Below are positions 1 to 12,009 of a DNA stretch of 64,000 bases, one piece after another. The translations under genes were made by a program, and so were the position numbers. The number at the start of each line of letters is the position of its first letter. Position 1 is the stretch's first letter. Source of the stretch: Takifugu bimaculatus (lineage: Eukaryota > Chordata > Actinopteri > Tetraodontiformes > Tetraodontidae); NCBI GenBank assembly GCA_004026145.2, contig CP034987.1:1301958-1365957 (forward strand), in the 5' to 3' direction. The notes under the pieces are model-generated. The model worked only from the letters and a program-made list of their open reading frames with translations. It was not told the origin of the DNA and did no database searches.

Positions 1-724
1 ATAGTTTAAAGTGTGACAAATGTTTCGACGGAATGTAAAAGTATGTTCTCAGTCAGCAGGGGGGGCCCTCGGCCTAAATACAATCCAGCCATGGGGGGCT
101 GCAAAGATATCTCATCTCATCTCCTCTTGTCTCATCTTCTCATCTTATCCAAACACAATGCTCCCTATAAACTGTGATTAATGCTGCTTCTTCCCTCCAT
201 TTGCAGGTCCAAGGGTTTGAAACTCTGCCTCTGCCTTGTGCAATACTGTGTGTCTGAATTAGCCAATTAGGGGCTTCTCCTAACATGGCACCCCCCCCCC
301 CCCCGCTGCCTAATGCGAGGAGGGTACCTGCTGCAACCCCTTGGTTAAAGTCACCCACGAGGTGAAGCTGGCTGAAGAGAGGGAGCAGCTCCAGTTGATA
401 ACCACCATGCACTGGAGAGGTGGAGCACAGATTAAATCTGTCAGCAAAATTCCAGGTAAATAACTGAAAAAGCCAAAAGATTGGGTGCATCTTTACAGCA
501 GACACCTGGATGGGGTTTTTCACTACTGGAACACAAGACCCAGGAGGAGGCACGAGCCCAGGACTGTGATCAAGACGTTTGCCAAGCGCTAAAAACTCTA
601 TCAATGAGAAGATAGAGGAGCGGATCCAGGTAACTCCTGATGAGAATGACCTTTAAATCGGGTTTTTCTACAGAGATTGTGACTGTAGGCATGCAACTAA
701 CAAAGGTTCCTCTCCCCCTCCCAG

Positions 725-1286
725 AACACCCTCAACAACAGACAGAGGTCATCAGAGGGGTTTGTGAGGGCCTTGATCAGAGCAGTGTGCCAGTCAGTCA
801 TTGTTGACTGTAAGTGTTCTATGAAGTCATATAGAGGCAGAAAACTCAGCCTGTTTCTGTCCAAAAACATGATCCATTAGTTTTACTCCACATAGACGTC
901 TGGTTTACATGATGTGAGCACAAAACCAGTGTGGGACACTTTATGGTCCATGATTCGATGTGTTCAGCTTCTTTACAGTGGTGTGAAGAGAGCGTTTGTG
1001 TTGTCAGGTGGGGTTAAAACGCTGAGAACCTACGAGCTGCTGCAGAGAGCGAGCCTCTTAAAGAAGTACATCACTGCTGGTGTGTGTCCGTGTAGGTCTG
1101 CTGCAGATGTTTTTTGATGTGCTGTTGGATGAAGAAGTCATCCAGGACGAGACCTTCTTTAAGTGGAGGGCGTCCACAGTTAATGTGACATCTGTGAGCA
1201 ACTTCTTCTCCTGGCTCCAAGAGGCGAACAGACGGATAAAGTTTTTAATCTGTATTATTTCATTGTCAGTAATATCATCTGTCTGA
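725..1286 (+). pseudogene. eIF4G C-terminal (W2) domain fragment, copy 1
   Basis: Two exon-like blocks encode pieces resembling the C-terminal W2 (HEAT) domain of translation initiation factor eIF4G, which binds Mnk kinases. Block one, 725-809, sits between a CCCAG acceptor and a GTAAGT donor and contains RSSEGFVRALIRAVCQS. Block two, 1096-1286, follows a GTGTAG acceptor and contains LLQMFFDVLLDEEVI and SVSNFFSWLQEAN, matching the family's MFFDALYDEDV and FFxWLREAE motifs, then ends at TGA. A middle piece near 1030-1075 reads ELLQRASLLKKYI, like the family's RAKLLQKYL. Upstream MIF4G and MA3 regions are not seen. Because introns persist, this looks like a duplicated gene fragment, not a retrocopy. 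It could be the last exons of a gene lying left of the window. Confidence 0.55.
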
Positions 1287-1883
1287 ATAAAATCCAATTT
1301 ATTTCCAAATACAAGTGCTTGAGTATCATTTATGTTTTAGTGAAGTTGGGTAATAAAGTCCCGACTGGCACCATTTATCCTGATGTGATCATCATGTTTG
1401 ACTCTCTAAAGGAGTTTTGGTTTATTGAGGTTGAATGTTCAAGACAGTTCTAAACATTTACAGTAAAACTACCTAAAGAGCACAATCTCTAACAAGTATT
1501 AATGGTTTATACTGGTTAATGATAAAATAAAGTGCTATATAAAGTAAAATAGATTCTGATATTTTGAGCGTGTTTCTTATATTTGTTCTTTTAGTGATAC
1601 TAAAACATTACACTCAAGCTTGATATAATGGGATGGAAGTGGGGAGGCGGGTCAATTTATTCACTTGATCATACATAATATTAGAAATGTAAACTCAAAA
1701 CATGTAAAAACAGTGTTTGGGTATAATAATCCATACAATTACAAGTGTGTGTGTGTTACCTTATAAGCACCAAATGTAAACAAAGTGCTTCCAGTTCTTA
1801 CTCAGCCCCCACCCCTCCCCCTCCCCCTCCCCCTCCATCACGTCCATCTGCCAATGAGCTCAGGTCCATCGCTATAGCAACTG

Positions 1884-1898
1884 GTTGCCATGGGAGAC
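1884..1898 (+). promoter_or_regulatory. X-box-like RFX site in repeat copy 1
   Basis: GTTGCC-ATG-GGAGAC fits the RFX-factor X-box consensus RYYNYY-N(1-3)-RRNRAC. The second repeat copy keeps it at 9334-9348 with ACG as spacer. No gene start nearby is certain, so function is unproven. Confidence 0.3.
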
Positions 1899-2176
1899 GA
1901 GGCACAGCCAGAGCCAGCATCATCCTCCACACAGATAGGAGAGGAGGTGCGGCGGCAAACTGAGCAGAAGACACGGAGACGTCCAATCAGACGCTCCACT
2001 GCAGCCTCGGCACGGCGACAACTTGTTCCACCAGGAAAGTGTCAGAGTTCCAGGGCTGGAGCCGCCGTCGCCGCCATCATCACCGCCGCCATCACCGCCG
2101 CCATCACCATCATCGCCTCCATCGCATCATACGGTCGGTCAGGCTCAACTTTGCTGTTTCCACTGGCCCGGAGGAT

Positions 2177-2230
2177 TGTGTGTTCAGTGTGTTCAGTGTG
2201 TTCAGTGTGTTCAGTGTGTTCAGTGTGTGG
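2177..2230. repeat. 9-bp VNTR (TTCAGTGTG)
   Basis: Five tandem TTCAGTGTG units here. The second segmental copy (about 9628-9670) has four, the first reading TTCGGTGTG, so unit number changed after the duplication. Confidence 0.8.
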
Positions 2231-2407
2231 GTGAGCATGCGGGTGTGTCTGTGCGTGCGCAGGTTACCGACCAACTGTTGTCGTGACCTTTGACTTCATC
2301 AGCTGCTCCAGCAGATTGATCTAGATTCTTTGAGTCATCAGTTGGTGTGAGATGGTGCTGATTAACGATGATTTTTATTAGGGGTATGGAGAGGTATGTG
2401 AAACCAG

Positions 2408-2530
2408 CATGTGTGTGTGGGTGTGTATGTGGGGGGGTGTATGTGGGGGTGTGTGTGTGTGCGTGTGTGTGTGTGGGGGTGTATGTGGGGGTGTGTGTGT
2501 GGGTGTGTGTATGTGTGGGTGTGTGTGTGT
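2408..2530. repeat. GT-rich low-complexity tract
   Basis: Imperfect GT repeat interrupted by G runs and TATG units. A matching tract lies near 9849-9970 in the second copy. Confidence 0.8.
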
Positions 2531-3467
2531 CTGCACTCCTGCCTCTCAAACTCCTTTATATTTAGCTCCATGCTAAGTTAACCTGAACTGAGCCAGTGAA
2601 ATGTGTCATTTTTCTCCTCTTTACTTTTTCAGACGGATCAAATCTCGACTTTTCATCACGACTAAAAATAGAACAAACAACCAAACAAAGTGAGAACGAT
2701 GATGGAGGGATGTGAAGTTGCTTCTCCTATTTCTTCAAACGGAGAGTGATAAAAGGGGAAGCAGAGGTACAGAAATAACGAACAAAACTAAAAATAAAAG
2801 CATCTAACAGTCTTTAGGGTGCTCGTGGTCACTTTAGAAGCAAACATCTAAACAGTGGGTCCTGGACCATCTCAGCACTGCCCATGTTCACCAGTAACAA
2901 CCTTTGATGCTGCTTTGATACGTTTTAGCAGTTAACAGATGATTTGTTTGTTAATTTAATCATTTCCTGTTCCACAAGTGTGTAAAATTAATTAACGGTT
3001 GTTAGAACAGTAGAGCAGAGTGAGACTTTAAAATGACTGCAGAGATGAAGGAGTGCCGACTAGCATTAGCCTCTTAGCATTCTAAATAAAGCAGTACCAA
3101 TTTAACTTTGTGTGTGTGAGTAATTGTAACTAATGATGGGTGAAGGAGAGAACAGCACCATAATCTGTTATCATGGTTTTAAAGGTCAACCTGGACGTTC
3201 AGTTAGAGCATTAGCATTTTAGACGCCGCTACAGAAGAATTCAGACAGGAAGTGATGTAAAAACCCTTGACTGCTTTACCTAAAACTTGTTGTAAAACCT
3301 CATCTATACATTTCCGTGGAAACGCGGCAAAACTAAGAGAGTTGAGAGTTGTAAGCAGCTGCTTCTTGTTCGTTGGTGGTTAAACTGGAGTGAGAGTCTT
3401 TATTTATTGAGGAGCTGTCAGGCGCAGCCTCGTTAGCCAAGTGTTGTCATCACAGATCACTGTCACT

Positions 3468-3471
<4 letters not shown>

Positions 3472-3533
<62 letters not shown>
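3472..3533. repeat. (GT)n microsatellite
   Basis: Uninterrupted GT dinucleotide run. The homologous tract at 10911-10986 is longer. Confidence 0.95.
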
Positions 3534-3805
3534 TGAGAACACACAGTTCAATCCCGTATGATAACACATACAAGTTTAGAGTGGATAAAGACAACCAAGT
3601 GAGCAATAATTCTGGGGAACAATTTGGAAAAAAAATCCCGTTGCCTTAGATTTTATGCAGATTCAAACTCACATGCTGAACCCAAAAGTCGGTCAGTCGG
3701 CTTTTTTCTCCTCCGCTGTAGTCAGACCTGCCAGCTGATTACGACTGGACCCGTCTTTGGCGACGTGGCAACGTGTTTGTGCAGTCACAGTTGAGACAGT
3801 GGTGA

Positions 3806-4146
3806 GAATAAAAGCATCTAACAGTCTTTAGGGTGCTCGTGGTCACTTTAGAAGCAAACATCTAAACAGTGGGTCTTGGATCATCTCAGCACTGCCCATG
3901 TTCACCAGTAACAACCTTTGATGCTGCTTTGATACGTTTTAGCAGTTAACAGATGATTTGTTTGTTAATTTAATCATTTCCTGTTCCACAAGTGTGTAAA
4001 ATTAATTAACGGTTGTTAGAACGCCTGTAGAGCAGAGTGAGACTTTAAAATGACTGCAGAGATTAAGGAGTGCCGACTAGCATTAGCCTCTTAGCATTCT
4101 AAATAAAGCAGTACCAATTTAACTTTGTGTGTGTGAGTAATTGTAA
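3806..4146. repeat. Partial third copy of the repeat's internal segment
   Basis: This segment repeats about 2797-3135 of copy 1 and 10234-10565 of copy 2. Its diagnostic variants (GGGTCTTGGATCATC, ACGCCTGTAGAGCAG, GAGATTAAGGAG) match copy 2, not the adjacent copy 1. The array therefore had at least three partial units, and this piece came from a copy-2-like unit. It ends against the unique sequence of the TLR intron. Confidence 0.85.
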
Positions 4147-4347
4147 GGGAGGGGGGACCCAGAAAAACAGATGTGAAAGGGTCAGAGTAAAAATAAACCG
4201 CCGAGTTTGTTATCTTCAGCTAATCGTGCCTGCAGGAAGTCAAAGAGGAACAGAGACTTAAGTCTCCATCAGACCTCCGTGAGGTGTCAGCAGCTCAGAA
4301 CCTTCGCCCAGAATAAAAACATCTTCTTCTTCGGGGTGAGTTCTTAC

Positions 4348-6811
4348 CTGGCTGGAAGTCTCGGTGGTGCAGGCAGAGTTTCCAGCCCTGCTGGTCCTCC
4401 AGAGCCGGCAGCATCTCCTCATAAACCCAGAGCTCGTCCTCAACGTTGTAGGAGACGAAGGCATCGTAGGGGGGAGGATTCTGCTGCTTCCTGTTCCTGT
4501 TGTCATAGAGGAAGGCCAGGAAGAGGTGGAAGGCATAGAGTAGCTGCCACCTCAGGAAGTGGTAGGTAAAGGATATGAGGAGAGTCAGGACCACCAGGCA
4601 GGTGGAGGAGAGGAAGCACAGGAAGTCCACATCAATCCAGCAGAACTGGACCTCAAAGTCCAGCAGATTGGTCCCCTTCTTGGCCACAGGAAATGAGCAG
4701 GAGTACTGGTGGCCGTTAATGACCTGCGTCTGGTTGTTGTCCATCACCCAGAGGATGAACCCGGCGTTCAGACAATCGCAGGTCAGAGGGTTGTTGGTGA
4801 GATCCAGGAGGGTGAGAGAAGGAAGGAACTGGAAGAGGGTGTGGTTGATGGAGGTGATGTCGTTGTCACACAGCCTCAGATCCCGGAGCGAGGAGAAGTC
4901 CACCTGCAGCAGAAACTCTAAAGAGCTGATCTGCGTCCCGGAGAGGTCCAGACTCTGCAGGTCAGGAATGGGCCTAAACATCTCAGGGTCCAAATCCGAC
5001 AGATCCGTCTGGGAGATCTTCAGGGACCTGAGGCGGCTGTTGGAGCGGAACGTTTCTGGATCAGGCGCAGAAAGGTAAATGTTGTCGGCGGTGAACTCTT
5101 CTAGCTGCGTCATGGAGCTCAACATGCTCAGCGGCACATCCAGGGGGAACCCGTAGTGGAACCCTTGGCAGGACACGTGGAGGGACCTGAGGGACTTCAG
5201 ATGGAACAAAGCTTGGGAATATTTCGGAGGAGACCTTGTGTCGCTTATTGTCATGGAGATTGTGAGGTTTTCCAGCTGCTTTAACCCTCGGAAGTCACAT
5301 TCGTAATCGAGCGGGATGCTGACATGAAGACTCTTCAGTCTGTGTAGACCAACAAAAGCTTCAGACGTCACTCGGCCCACCTTATCTGAAGACACGTCCA
5401 GATGCGTCAACCATCCCAGACTCTGGAAATATCCATCATCGTACACCGACACCGAGTTTCTGCTCAGATCTAAGAGCTGCAGCTTCGCTGGGCCCCGGCT
5501 GAAGACGCCTTCAATCTTCCACAGAAGGTTGTTGTTCAAATCTAAAATCCTTAACTTGAGCAGGTTCTCAAAGCTGCACCGTTGGAGGGACGTGATCCGA
5601 TTGGAGTCCAGGTAAAGCTCCACCAGAGCGGAAGTGTTGGAGAACTCTTCACAGCCCACCTCAGTGATCAGGTTGTCACTGAGGTAGAGGACCTGCAGAG
5701 AGGAGATGTTCCTGATGTCCTCTGGGACCTTGGTGAGAAGGTTGACCTCCAGGTTCAGGAGGCTCAGTTGTTTCATCAGCCGGAAACTCCCAGGTGGAAC
5801 CTCCGACACGTCTGAGCAGGACAAGTCCAGCTGGACCAGCTCGGAGCAGAACTCAACCTGTGCACTCAGATTAGGCACTTTGTTTAAGTACAGCTCCAGA
5901 ACCCTGAGCGAGGGGATCCTGCAGACTGTTGCTAGCAGACCTTCGCGGATCCACTCATCGATATAGTTCATCCTGAGATGCTTGAGTGAGGCCATGTTCT
6001 GCAGGATCTCCTGGATCTGTCGGGATGAAACTTTCGTATGACTGAAGAAAAGCCGAGTGATGTTCTGCAGTGAAGTTCTGTCAGTTATGTTCCATGTGAA
6101 GGCACTCTGAGAAAGGTCTATCATCTCCAGGTGAGGGAAGGTGGCGGCTGAAATGCTGAAAGCTTCAAAGATGCTGTACGACACATCCAGAACCCTCAGG
6201 CTGGACGGCTGGTCCAGCAGAAGGTCTTTGCTTTGGAACGAGGTGAACAGATTGCTGCTGATGGTCAGGTTCCTCAGCTTTGGTAAGATGAGCAACGGTC
6301 GGATGTCCGCCATCTCCTTCAGCCTGTTCGCATCCAGAACCACCGTCTGCAAGCTTGGCAGGTCCTTGAAGGTGGAGGGATGGATGAACGTGATGATGTT
6401 GCTCGACAGATGAAGATGGGTGAGGTTGGAGAGGCCCTGAAACAGCTGAGCTGTTAGCTCGCTTAGCTTATTTTTTGACAACTGCAGCTTCGTCAGAGAC
6501 CTCATGTGGAGGAAGGATCCATCGTCAATGTGGGCGATTTCGTTTGATTGCAGGTCCAGAAACTTCACTTTGGTCAGATGTTCAACATCGTTCCTCTTCA
6601 CCCGAGTCAGAAGGTTGTAGGAGAGTTTTACTGTGGTGGCGTCACGGGGAACATCGTCGGGAACAGTCAAGAGTTCACGGCTAGCACAATCCACGAAAAC
6701 TTCAGCGGAAGCGCCACCGGCGTGGACGGTGCAGTTCTTCAGAGAGAAACTGATGGAGGAGCGGAGATGGAGCAGAAGACAGAGAAGAACAGGAGGAGAC
6801 CAAGTCAACAT
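4348..6811 (-). CDS. TLR11-family Toll-like receptor, main coding exon (3' part of TIR not found)
   Basis: One long minus-strand exon encodes about 821 residues of a Toll-like receptor of the fish TLR11 family (TLR13/22/23-like). In order: signal peptide from ATG at 6811 (an in-frame GTG further upstream is not needed), many leucine-rich repeats with the LxxLxLxxN pattern, an LRR C-terminal cap (PLTCDCLNAGF), a membrane segment near residues 730-752, and a TIR domain from about residue 778 with box 1 (YDAFVSY) and box 2 (CLHHRDFQPG). At 4348 it meets a good donor, CAG/GTAAGA, in phase 1. The rest of TIR, including box 3, is not seen between here and the left window edge. An acceptor at 6843-6845 implies an upstream 5'UTR exon. 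The predicted role is sensing microbial nucleic acid and signalling through MyD88-type adaptors. Which paralogue it is I cannot settle. Confidence 0.85.
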
Positions 6812-6842
6812 GTTGGTGTTTACCACAACGAGGCTTTCCCAC

Positions 6843-7448
6843 CTGCAGGGACGGCAAATCGTGACACAACTTCAGCTCAATTATTCATATTTTCATTCAC
6901 ATTTTCAGTCAATTTACATCATGTGGAAGAAGAAAGATGCACCGACCTGAAGGCTCCTCTCAGCAGTCGCAGGAGCTACTGAGCTGAAGTGGGACTGATG
7001 TGGAACTAAAACCAGCACAGATATTCAAATATCACACATCGCTTCTCAGATCCGTGTGTGTGCGTGTGTGTGCACTTTATATTTAGCCCCGTGCTAAGTT
7101 AACTATGTGTGTGTGGTGTCTCCGATGTGGCATTTTTTCCTCAACAAACAACTGTATACGCGCGATCATGATGACCTCACCACTCACGCCTAACCAACAT
7201 TGACACCTAGCGGACATAAATCAGAATGCAGCCATATAATGAACCTTTTTCGTGTTATTTTCAGGGTTCTTTTTTTTTTTTTTTTTTTTTAAAGGTTTCT
7301 TATCTCCTTCCTAACTTTGAATTTTGGTTTTAGTTTTGCTGACCAACTTCTTTGTAAAATTTAATTTGAAATACCTCCAATCGTTCGTGATCAAATTTAG
7401 TAGGTAGTAGTAGTAGTTGTTGTACTGGTATTTTAAAAACTTTTAAAT
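6843..7448. other. TLR upstream region
   Basis: No coding signal seen. It contains the 5' flank of the TLR exon and a poly-T run near 7269-7290. The second segmental repeat copy begins at 7449. Confidence 0.6.
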
Positions 7449-8169
7449 ATAGTTTAAAGTGTGACAAATGTTTCGACGGAATGTAAAAGTATGTTCTCAG
7501 TCAGCAGGGGGGCCCTCGGCCTAAATACAATCCAGCCATGGGGGGGGGGGCTGCAAAGATATCTCATCTCATCTCCTCTTGTCTCATCGTCTCATCTTAT
7601 CCAAACACAATGCTCCCTATAAACTGTGATTAATGCTGCTTCTTCCCTCCATTTGCAGGTCCAAGGGTTTGAAACTCTGCCTCTGCCTTGTGCAATACTG
7701 TGTGTCTGAATTAGCCAATTAGGGGCTTCTCCTAACATGCCCCCCCCCTGCTGCCTAATGCGAGGAGGGTACCTGCTGCAACCCCTTGGTTAAAGTCACC
7801 CACGAGGTGAAGCTGGCTGAAGAGAGGGAGCAGCTCCAGTTGATAACCACCATGCACTGGAGAGGTGGAGCACAGATTAAATCTGTCAGCAAAATTCCAG
7901 GTAAATAACTGAAAAAGCCAAAAGATTGGGTGCATCTTTACAGCAGACACCTGGATGGGGTTTTTCACTACTGGAACACAAGACCCAGGAGGAGGCACGA
8001 GCCCAGGACTGTGATCAAGAAGTTTGCCAAGCGCTAAAAACTCTATCAATGAGAAGATAGAGGAGCGGATCCAGGTAACTCCTGATGAGAATGACCTTTA
8101 AACCGGGTTTTTCTACAGAGATTGTGACTGTAGGCATGAAACTAACAAAGGTTCCTCTCCCCCTCCCAG

Positions 8170-8731
8170 AACACCCTCAACAACAGACAGAGGTCATCAG
8201 ACGGGTTTGTGAGGGCCTTGATCAGAGCAGTCTGCCAGTCAGTCATTGTTGACTGTAAGTGTTCTATGAAGTCATATAGAGGCAGAAAACTCAGCCTGTT
8301 TCTGTCCAAAAACATGATCCATTAGTTTTACTCCACATAGACGTCTGGTTTACATGATGTGAGCACAAAACCAGTGTGGGACACTTTATGGTCCATGATT
8401 CGATGTGTTCAGCTTCTTTACAGTGGTGTGAAGAGAGCGTTTGTGTTGTCAGGTGGGGTTAAAACGCTGAGAACCTACGAGCTGCTGCAGAGAGCGAGCC
8501 TCTTAAAGAGGTTCATCACTGCTGGTGTGTGTCCGTGTAGGTCTGCTGCAGATGTTTTTTGATGTGCTGTTGGATGAAGAAGTCATCCAGGACGAGACCT
8601 TCTTTAAGTGGAGGGCGTCCACAGTTAATGTGACATCTGTGAGCAACTTCTTCTCCTGGCTCCAAGAGGCGAACAGACGGATAAAGTTTTTAATCTGTAT
8701 TATTTCATTGTCAGTAATATCATCTGTCTGA
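8170..8731 (+). pseudogene. eIF4G C-terminal (W2) domain fragment, copy 2
   Basis: Duplicate of the fragment at 725-1286: block one at 8170-8254 and block two at 8541-8731, with the same splice signals and MFFDVLLDEEV motif. The blocks remain open with only a few substitutions (for example SSEGF becomes SSDGF), which fits recent duplication. No other eIF4G domains lie nearby. Confidence 0.55.
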
Positions 8732-10909
8732 ATAAAATCCAATTTTTTTCCAAATACAAGTGCTTGAGTATCATTTATGTTTTCGTGAAGTTGGGTAATA
8801 AAGTCCCGACTGGCACCATTTATCCTGATGTGATCATCATGTTTGACTCTCTAAAGGAGTTTTGGTTTATTGAGGTTGAATGTTCAAGACAGTTCTAAAC
8901 ATTTACAGTAAAACTACCTAAAGAGCACAATCTCTAACAAGTATTAATGGTTTATACTGGTTAATGATAAAATAAAGTGCTATATAAAGTAAAATAGATT
9001 CTGATATTTTGAGCGTGTTTCTTATATTTGTTCTTTTAGTGATACTAAAACATTACACTCAAGCTTGATATAATGGGATGGAAGTGGGGGGCGGGTCAAT
9101 TTATTCACTTGATCATACATAATATTAGAAATGTAAACTCAAAACATGTAAAAACAGTGTTTGTGTATAATAATCCATACAATTACAAGTATGTGTGTGT
9201 TACCTTATAAGCACCAAATGTAAACAAAGTGCTTCCAGTTCTTACTCAGCCCCCACCCCTCCCCCTCCCCCTCCCCCTCCCCCTCCATCACGTCCATCTG
9301 CCAATGAGCTCAGGTCCATCGCTATAGCAACTGGTTGCCACGGGAGACGAGGCACAGCCAGAGCCAGCATCATCCTCCACACAGATAGGAGAGGAGGTGC
9401 GGCGGCAAACTGAGCAGAAGACACGGAGACGTCCAATCAGACGCTCCACTGCAGCCTCGGCACGGCGACAACTTGTTCCACCAGGAAAGTGTCAGAGTTC
9501 CAGGGCTGGAGCCGCCGTCGCCGCCATCATCACCGCCGCCATCACCGCCGCCATCACCATCATCGCCTCCATCGCATCATACGGTCGGTCAGGCTCAACT
9601 TTGCTGTTTCCACTGGCCCGGAGGATTGTGTGTTCGGTGTGTTCAGTGTGTTCAGTGTGTTCAGTGTGTGGGTGAGCATGTGGGTGTGTCTGTGCATGCG
9701 CAGGTTACCGACCAACTGTTGTCGTGACCTTTGACTTCATCAGCTGCTCCAGCAGATTGATCTAGATTCTTTGAGTCATCAGTTGGTGTGAGATGGTGCT
9801 GATTAACGATGATTTTTATTAGGGGTATGGAGAGGTATGTGAAACCAGCATGTGTGTGTGGGTGTGTGTGTGGGGGGGTGTATGTGGGGGTGTGTGTGTG
9901 TGCGTGTGTGTGTGTGGGGGTGTATGTGGGGGTGTGTGTGGGTGTGTGTGTGTGTGGGTGTGTGTGTGTCTGCACTCCTGCCTCTCAAACTCCTTTATAT
10001 TTAGCTCCATGCTAAGTTAACCTGAACTGAGGCAGTGAAATGTGTCATTTTCCTCCTCTTTACTTTTTCAGACGGATCAAATCTCGACTTTTCATCACGA
10101 CTAAAAATAGAACAAACAACCAAACAAAGTGAGAACGATGATGGAGGGATGTGAAGTTGCTTCTCCTATTTCTTCAAACGGAGAGTGATAAAAGGGGAAG
10201 CAGAGGTACAGAAATAACGAACAAAACTAAAAATAAAAGCATCTAACAGTCTTTAGGGTGCTCGTGGTCACTTTAGAAGCAAACATCTAAACAGTGGGTC
10301 TTGGATCATCTCAGCACTGCCCATGTTCACCAGTAACAACCTTTGATGCTGCTTTGATACGTTTTAGCAGTTAACAGATGATTTGTTTGTTAATTTAATC
10401 ATTTCCTGTTCCACAAGTGTGTAAAATTAATTAACGGTTGTTAGAACGCCTGTAGAGCAGAGTGAGACTTTAAAATGACTGCAGAGATTAAGGAGTGCCG
10501 ACTAGCATTAGCCTCTTAGCATTCTAAATAAAGCAGTACCAATTTAACTTTGTGTGTGTGAGTAATTGTAACTAATGATGGGTGAAGGAGAGAACAGCAC
10601 CATAATCTGTTATCATGGTTTTAAAGGTCAACCTGGACGTTCAGTTCTAGCATTAGCATTTTAGACGCCGCTACAGAAGAATTCAGACAGGAAGTGATGT
10701 AAAAACCCTTGACTGCTTTACCTAAAACTTGTTTTAGAACGTCATCTATACATTTCCATGGAAACGCGGCAAAACTAAGAGAGTTGAGAGTTGTAAGCAG
10801 CTGCTTCTTGTTCGTTGGTGGTTAAACTGGAGTGAGAGTCTTTATTTATTGAGGAGCTGTCAGGCGCAGCCTCGTTAGCCAAGTGTTGTCATCACAGATC
10901 ACTGTCACT

Positions 10910-10910
<1 letters not shown>

Positions 10911-10986
<76 letters not shown>
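10911..10986. repeat. (GT)n microsatellite
   Basis: Long perfect GT run, allelic in position to 3472-3533 of repeat copy 1. Confidence 0.95.
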
Positions 10987-10987
<1 letters not shown>

Positions 10988-11262
10988 TGAGAACACACAG
11001 TTCAATCCCGTATGATAACACATACAAGTTTAGAGTGGATAAAGACAACCAAGTGAGCAATAATTCTGGGGAACAATTTGGAAAAAAAATCCCGTTGCCT
11101 TAGATTTTATGCAGATTCAAATTCACATGCTGAACCCAAAAGTCGGTCAGTCGGCTTTTTTCTCCTCCGCTGTAGTCAGACCTGCCAGCTGATTACGACT
11201 GGACCCGTCTTTGGCGACGTGGCAACGTGTTTGTGCAGTCACAGTTGAGACAGTGGTGAGAG

Positions 11263-12009
11263 GTGTGCAGCTCCCAATAGGTCCTGTACCATCACTATCC
11301 TATGATACTTTGACCTATAGGGGATCCTAGAGGTCAAAAACTTGATGTGTTAGAGAAAAACTGAGATCAGTTTTGGATTCAGCACCCAAAAATGAGTTAA
11401 AAATAGCTGTCAGACCTAACTTAACGAAAATTGTGTAACCCTCTGCTATCGATTCATAGCAGACTCTCTCTCTCTCTCCCACACAGACAGTTGTGCTCTC
11501 TCGCCCACTCACGCTTGGGTGAGGCTCCGCCCCCTTCAGCAGCTTCTTCTGGGCCAGGTGAGTCTGGTGTCCTGTGCCACAGCCGTGATACCGCCCCCCC
11601 GGCAAAGGTGGATTTTTGAATATCTCCACACACTGACTAGTCTCTGCTGAGTAAACTGGCGTCTGTGTCCGGTGTGGACATGATCCAAACGCATGCCGTG
11701 GTTGCTATGGTTACATTCCCTCAGCTGTTGTTTTTAGCAACACAAAGCAAATGATCAAATCTTCTTATCTGACCAATAGAGGGAAACACAGTAAAACCTG
11801 AGAGGACCTTAACTGAATAATCACTGGAAAACATCAACATCCTTCGCAACCACACCTGAAACTGCCAAAAACTGCCCAGTGACCCTGAACCTGAATCAGT
11901 CCTGATCAAAGACGGCCGCCAGGTTTCAAGTTTGGGTCCAGCTTCAGATCAGCTGAGTGATTTTTTTAATCACTTTCAGGTGTGATTGTTTCTACTGAGG
12001 CTTCCCTTT
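11263..12009. other. Intergenic, no gene seen
   Basis: Unique sequence between repeat copy 2 and the minisatellite. It has short CT runs (11464-11480) and GC-rich patches near 11520-11600 but no coding signature I can support. Confidence 0.5.

Larger units (their letters stand above)
1..3804. repeat. Segmental direct repeat, copy 1 (window edge)
   Basis: This stretch is nearly identical to 7449-11262, with small indels in poly-G, poly-C, GT and VNTR tracts. It starts at the window edge, so its true left end is not visible. It holds an eIF4G-like exon pair (725-1286), a CT-rich tract (1806-1835), an X-box-like site (1884-1898), a 9-bp VNTR (about 2177-2230), a GT-rich tract (2408-2530) and a long (GT)n run (3472-3533). 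Apart from the eIF4G fragment I see no convincing gene. The two copies flank the TLR exon. Confidence 0.9.
7449..11262. repeat. Segmental direct repeat, copy 2
   Basis: Nearly identical to 1-3804 in the same orientation. It diverges after about 11262 into unique sequence leading to cortexin; there is no second TLR exon downstream. It includes the eIF4G-like fragment, the X-box-like site at 9334-9348, the four-unit VNTR and the long (GT)n run at 10911-10986. Confidence 0.9.

Noticed and set aside
140..604. 154-residue minus-strand ORF duplicated at 7732-8049
   Set aside because: It has no recognisable motifs and is shortened by a G/C-run change in the second copy; conservation is explained by the recent duplication.
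1890..2286. ORF starting MGDEAQPEPASSS with Ala/Ile or Ser/Pro repeats
   Set aside because: The start codon is lost in the second copy, frames overlap on trinucleotide repeats, and no family resemblance is seen.
2220..2571. His/Thr-rich and Cys/Val-rich ORFs
   Set aside because: These come from CA/TG dinucleotide runs, here and at many similar places (9803-10015, 24583-24828, 53130-53541).
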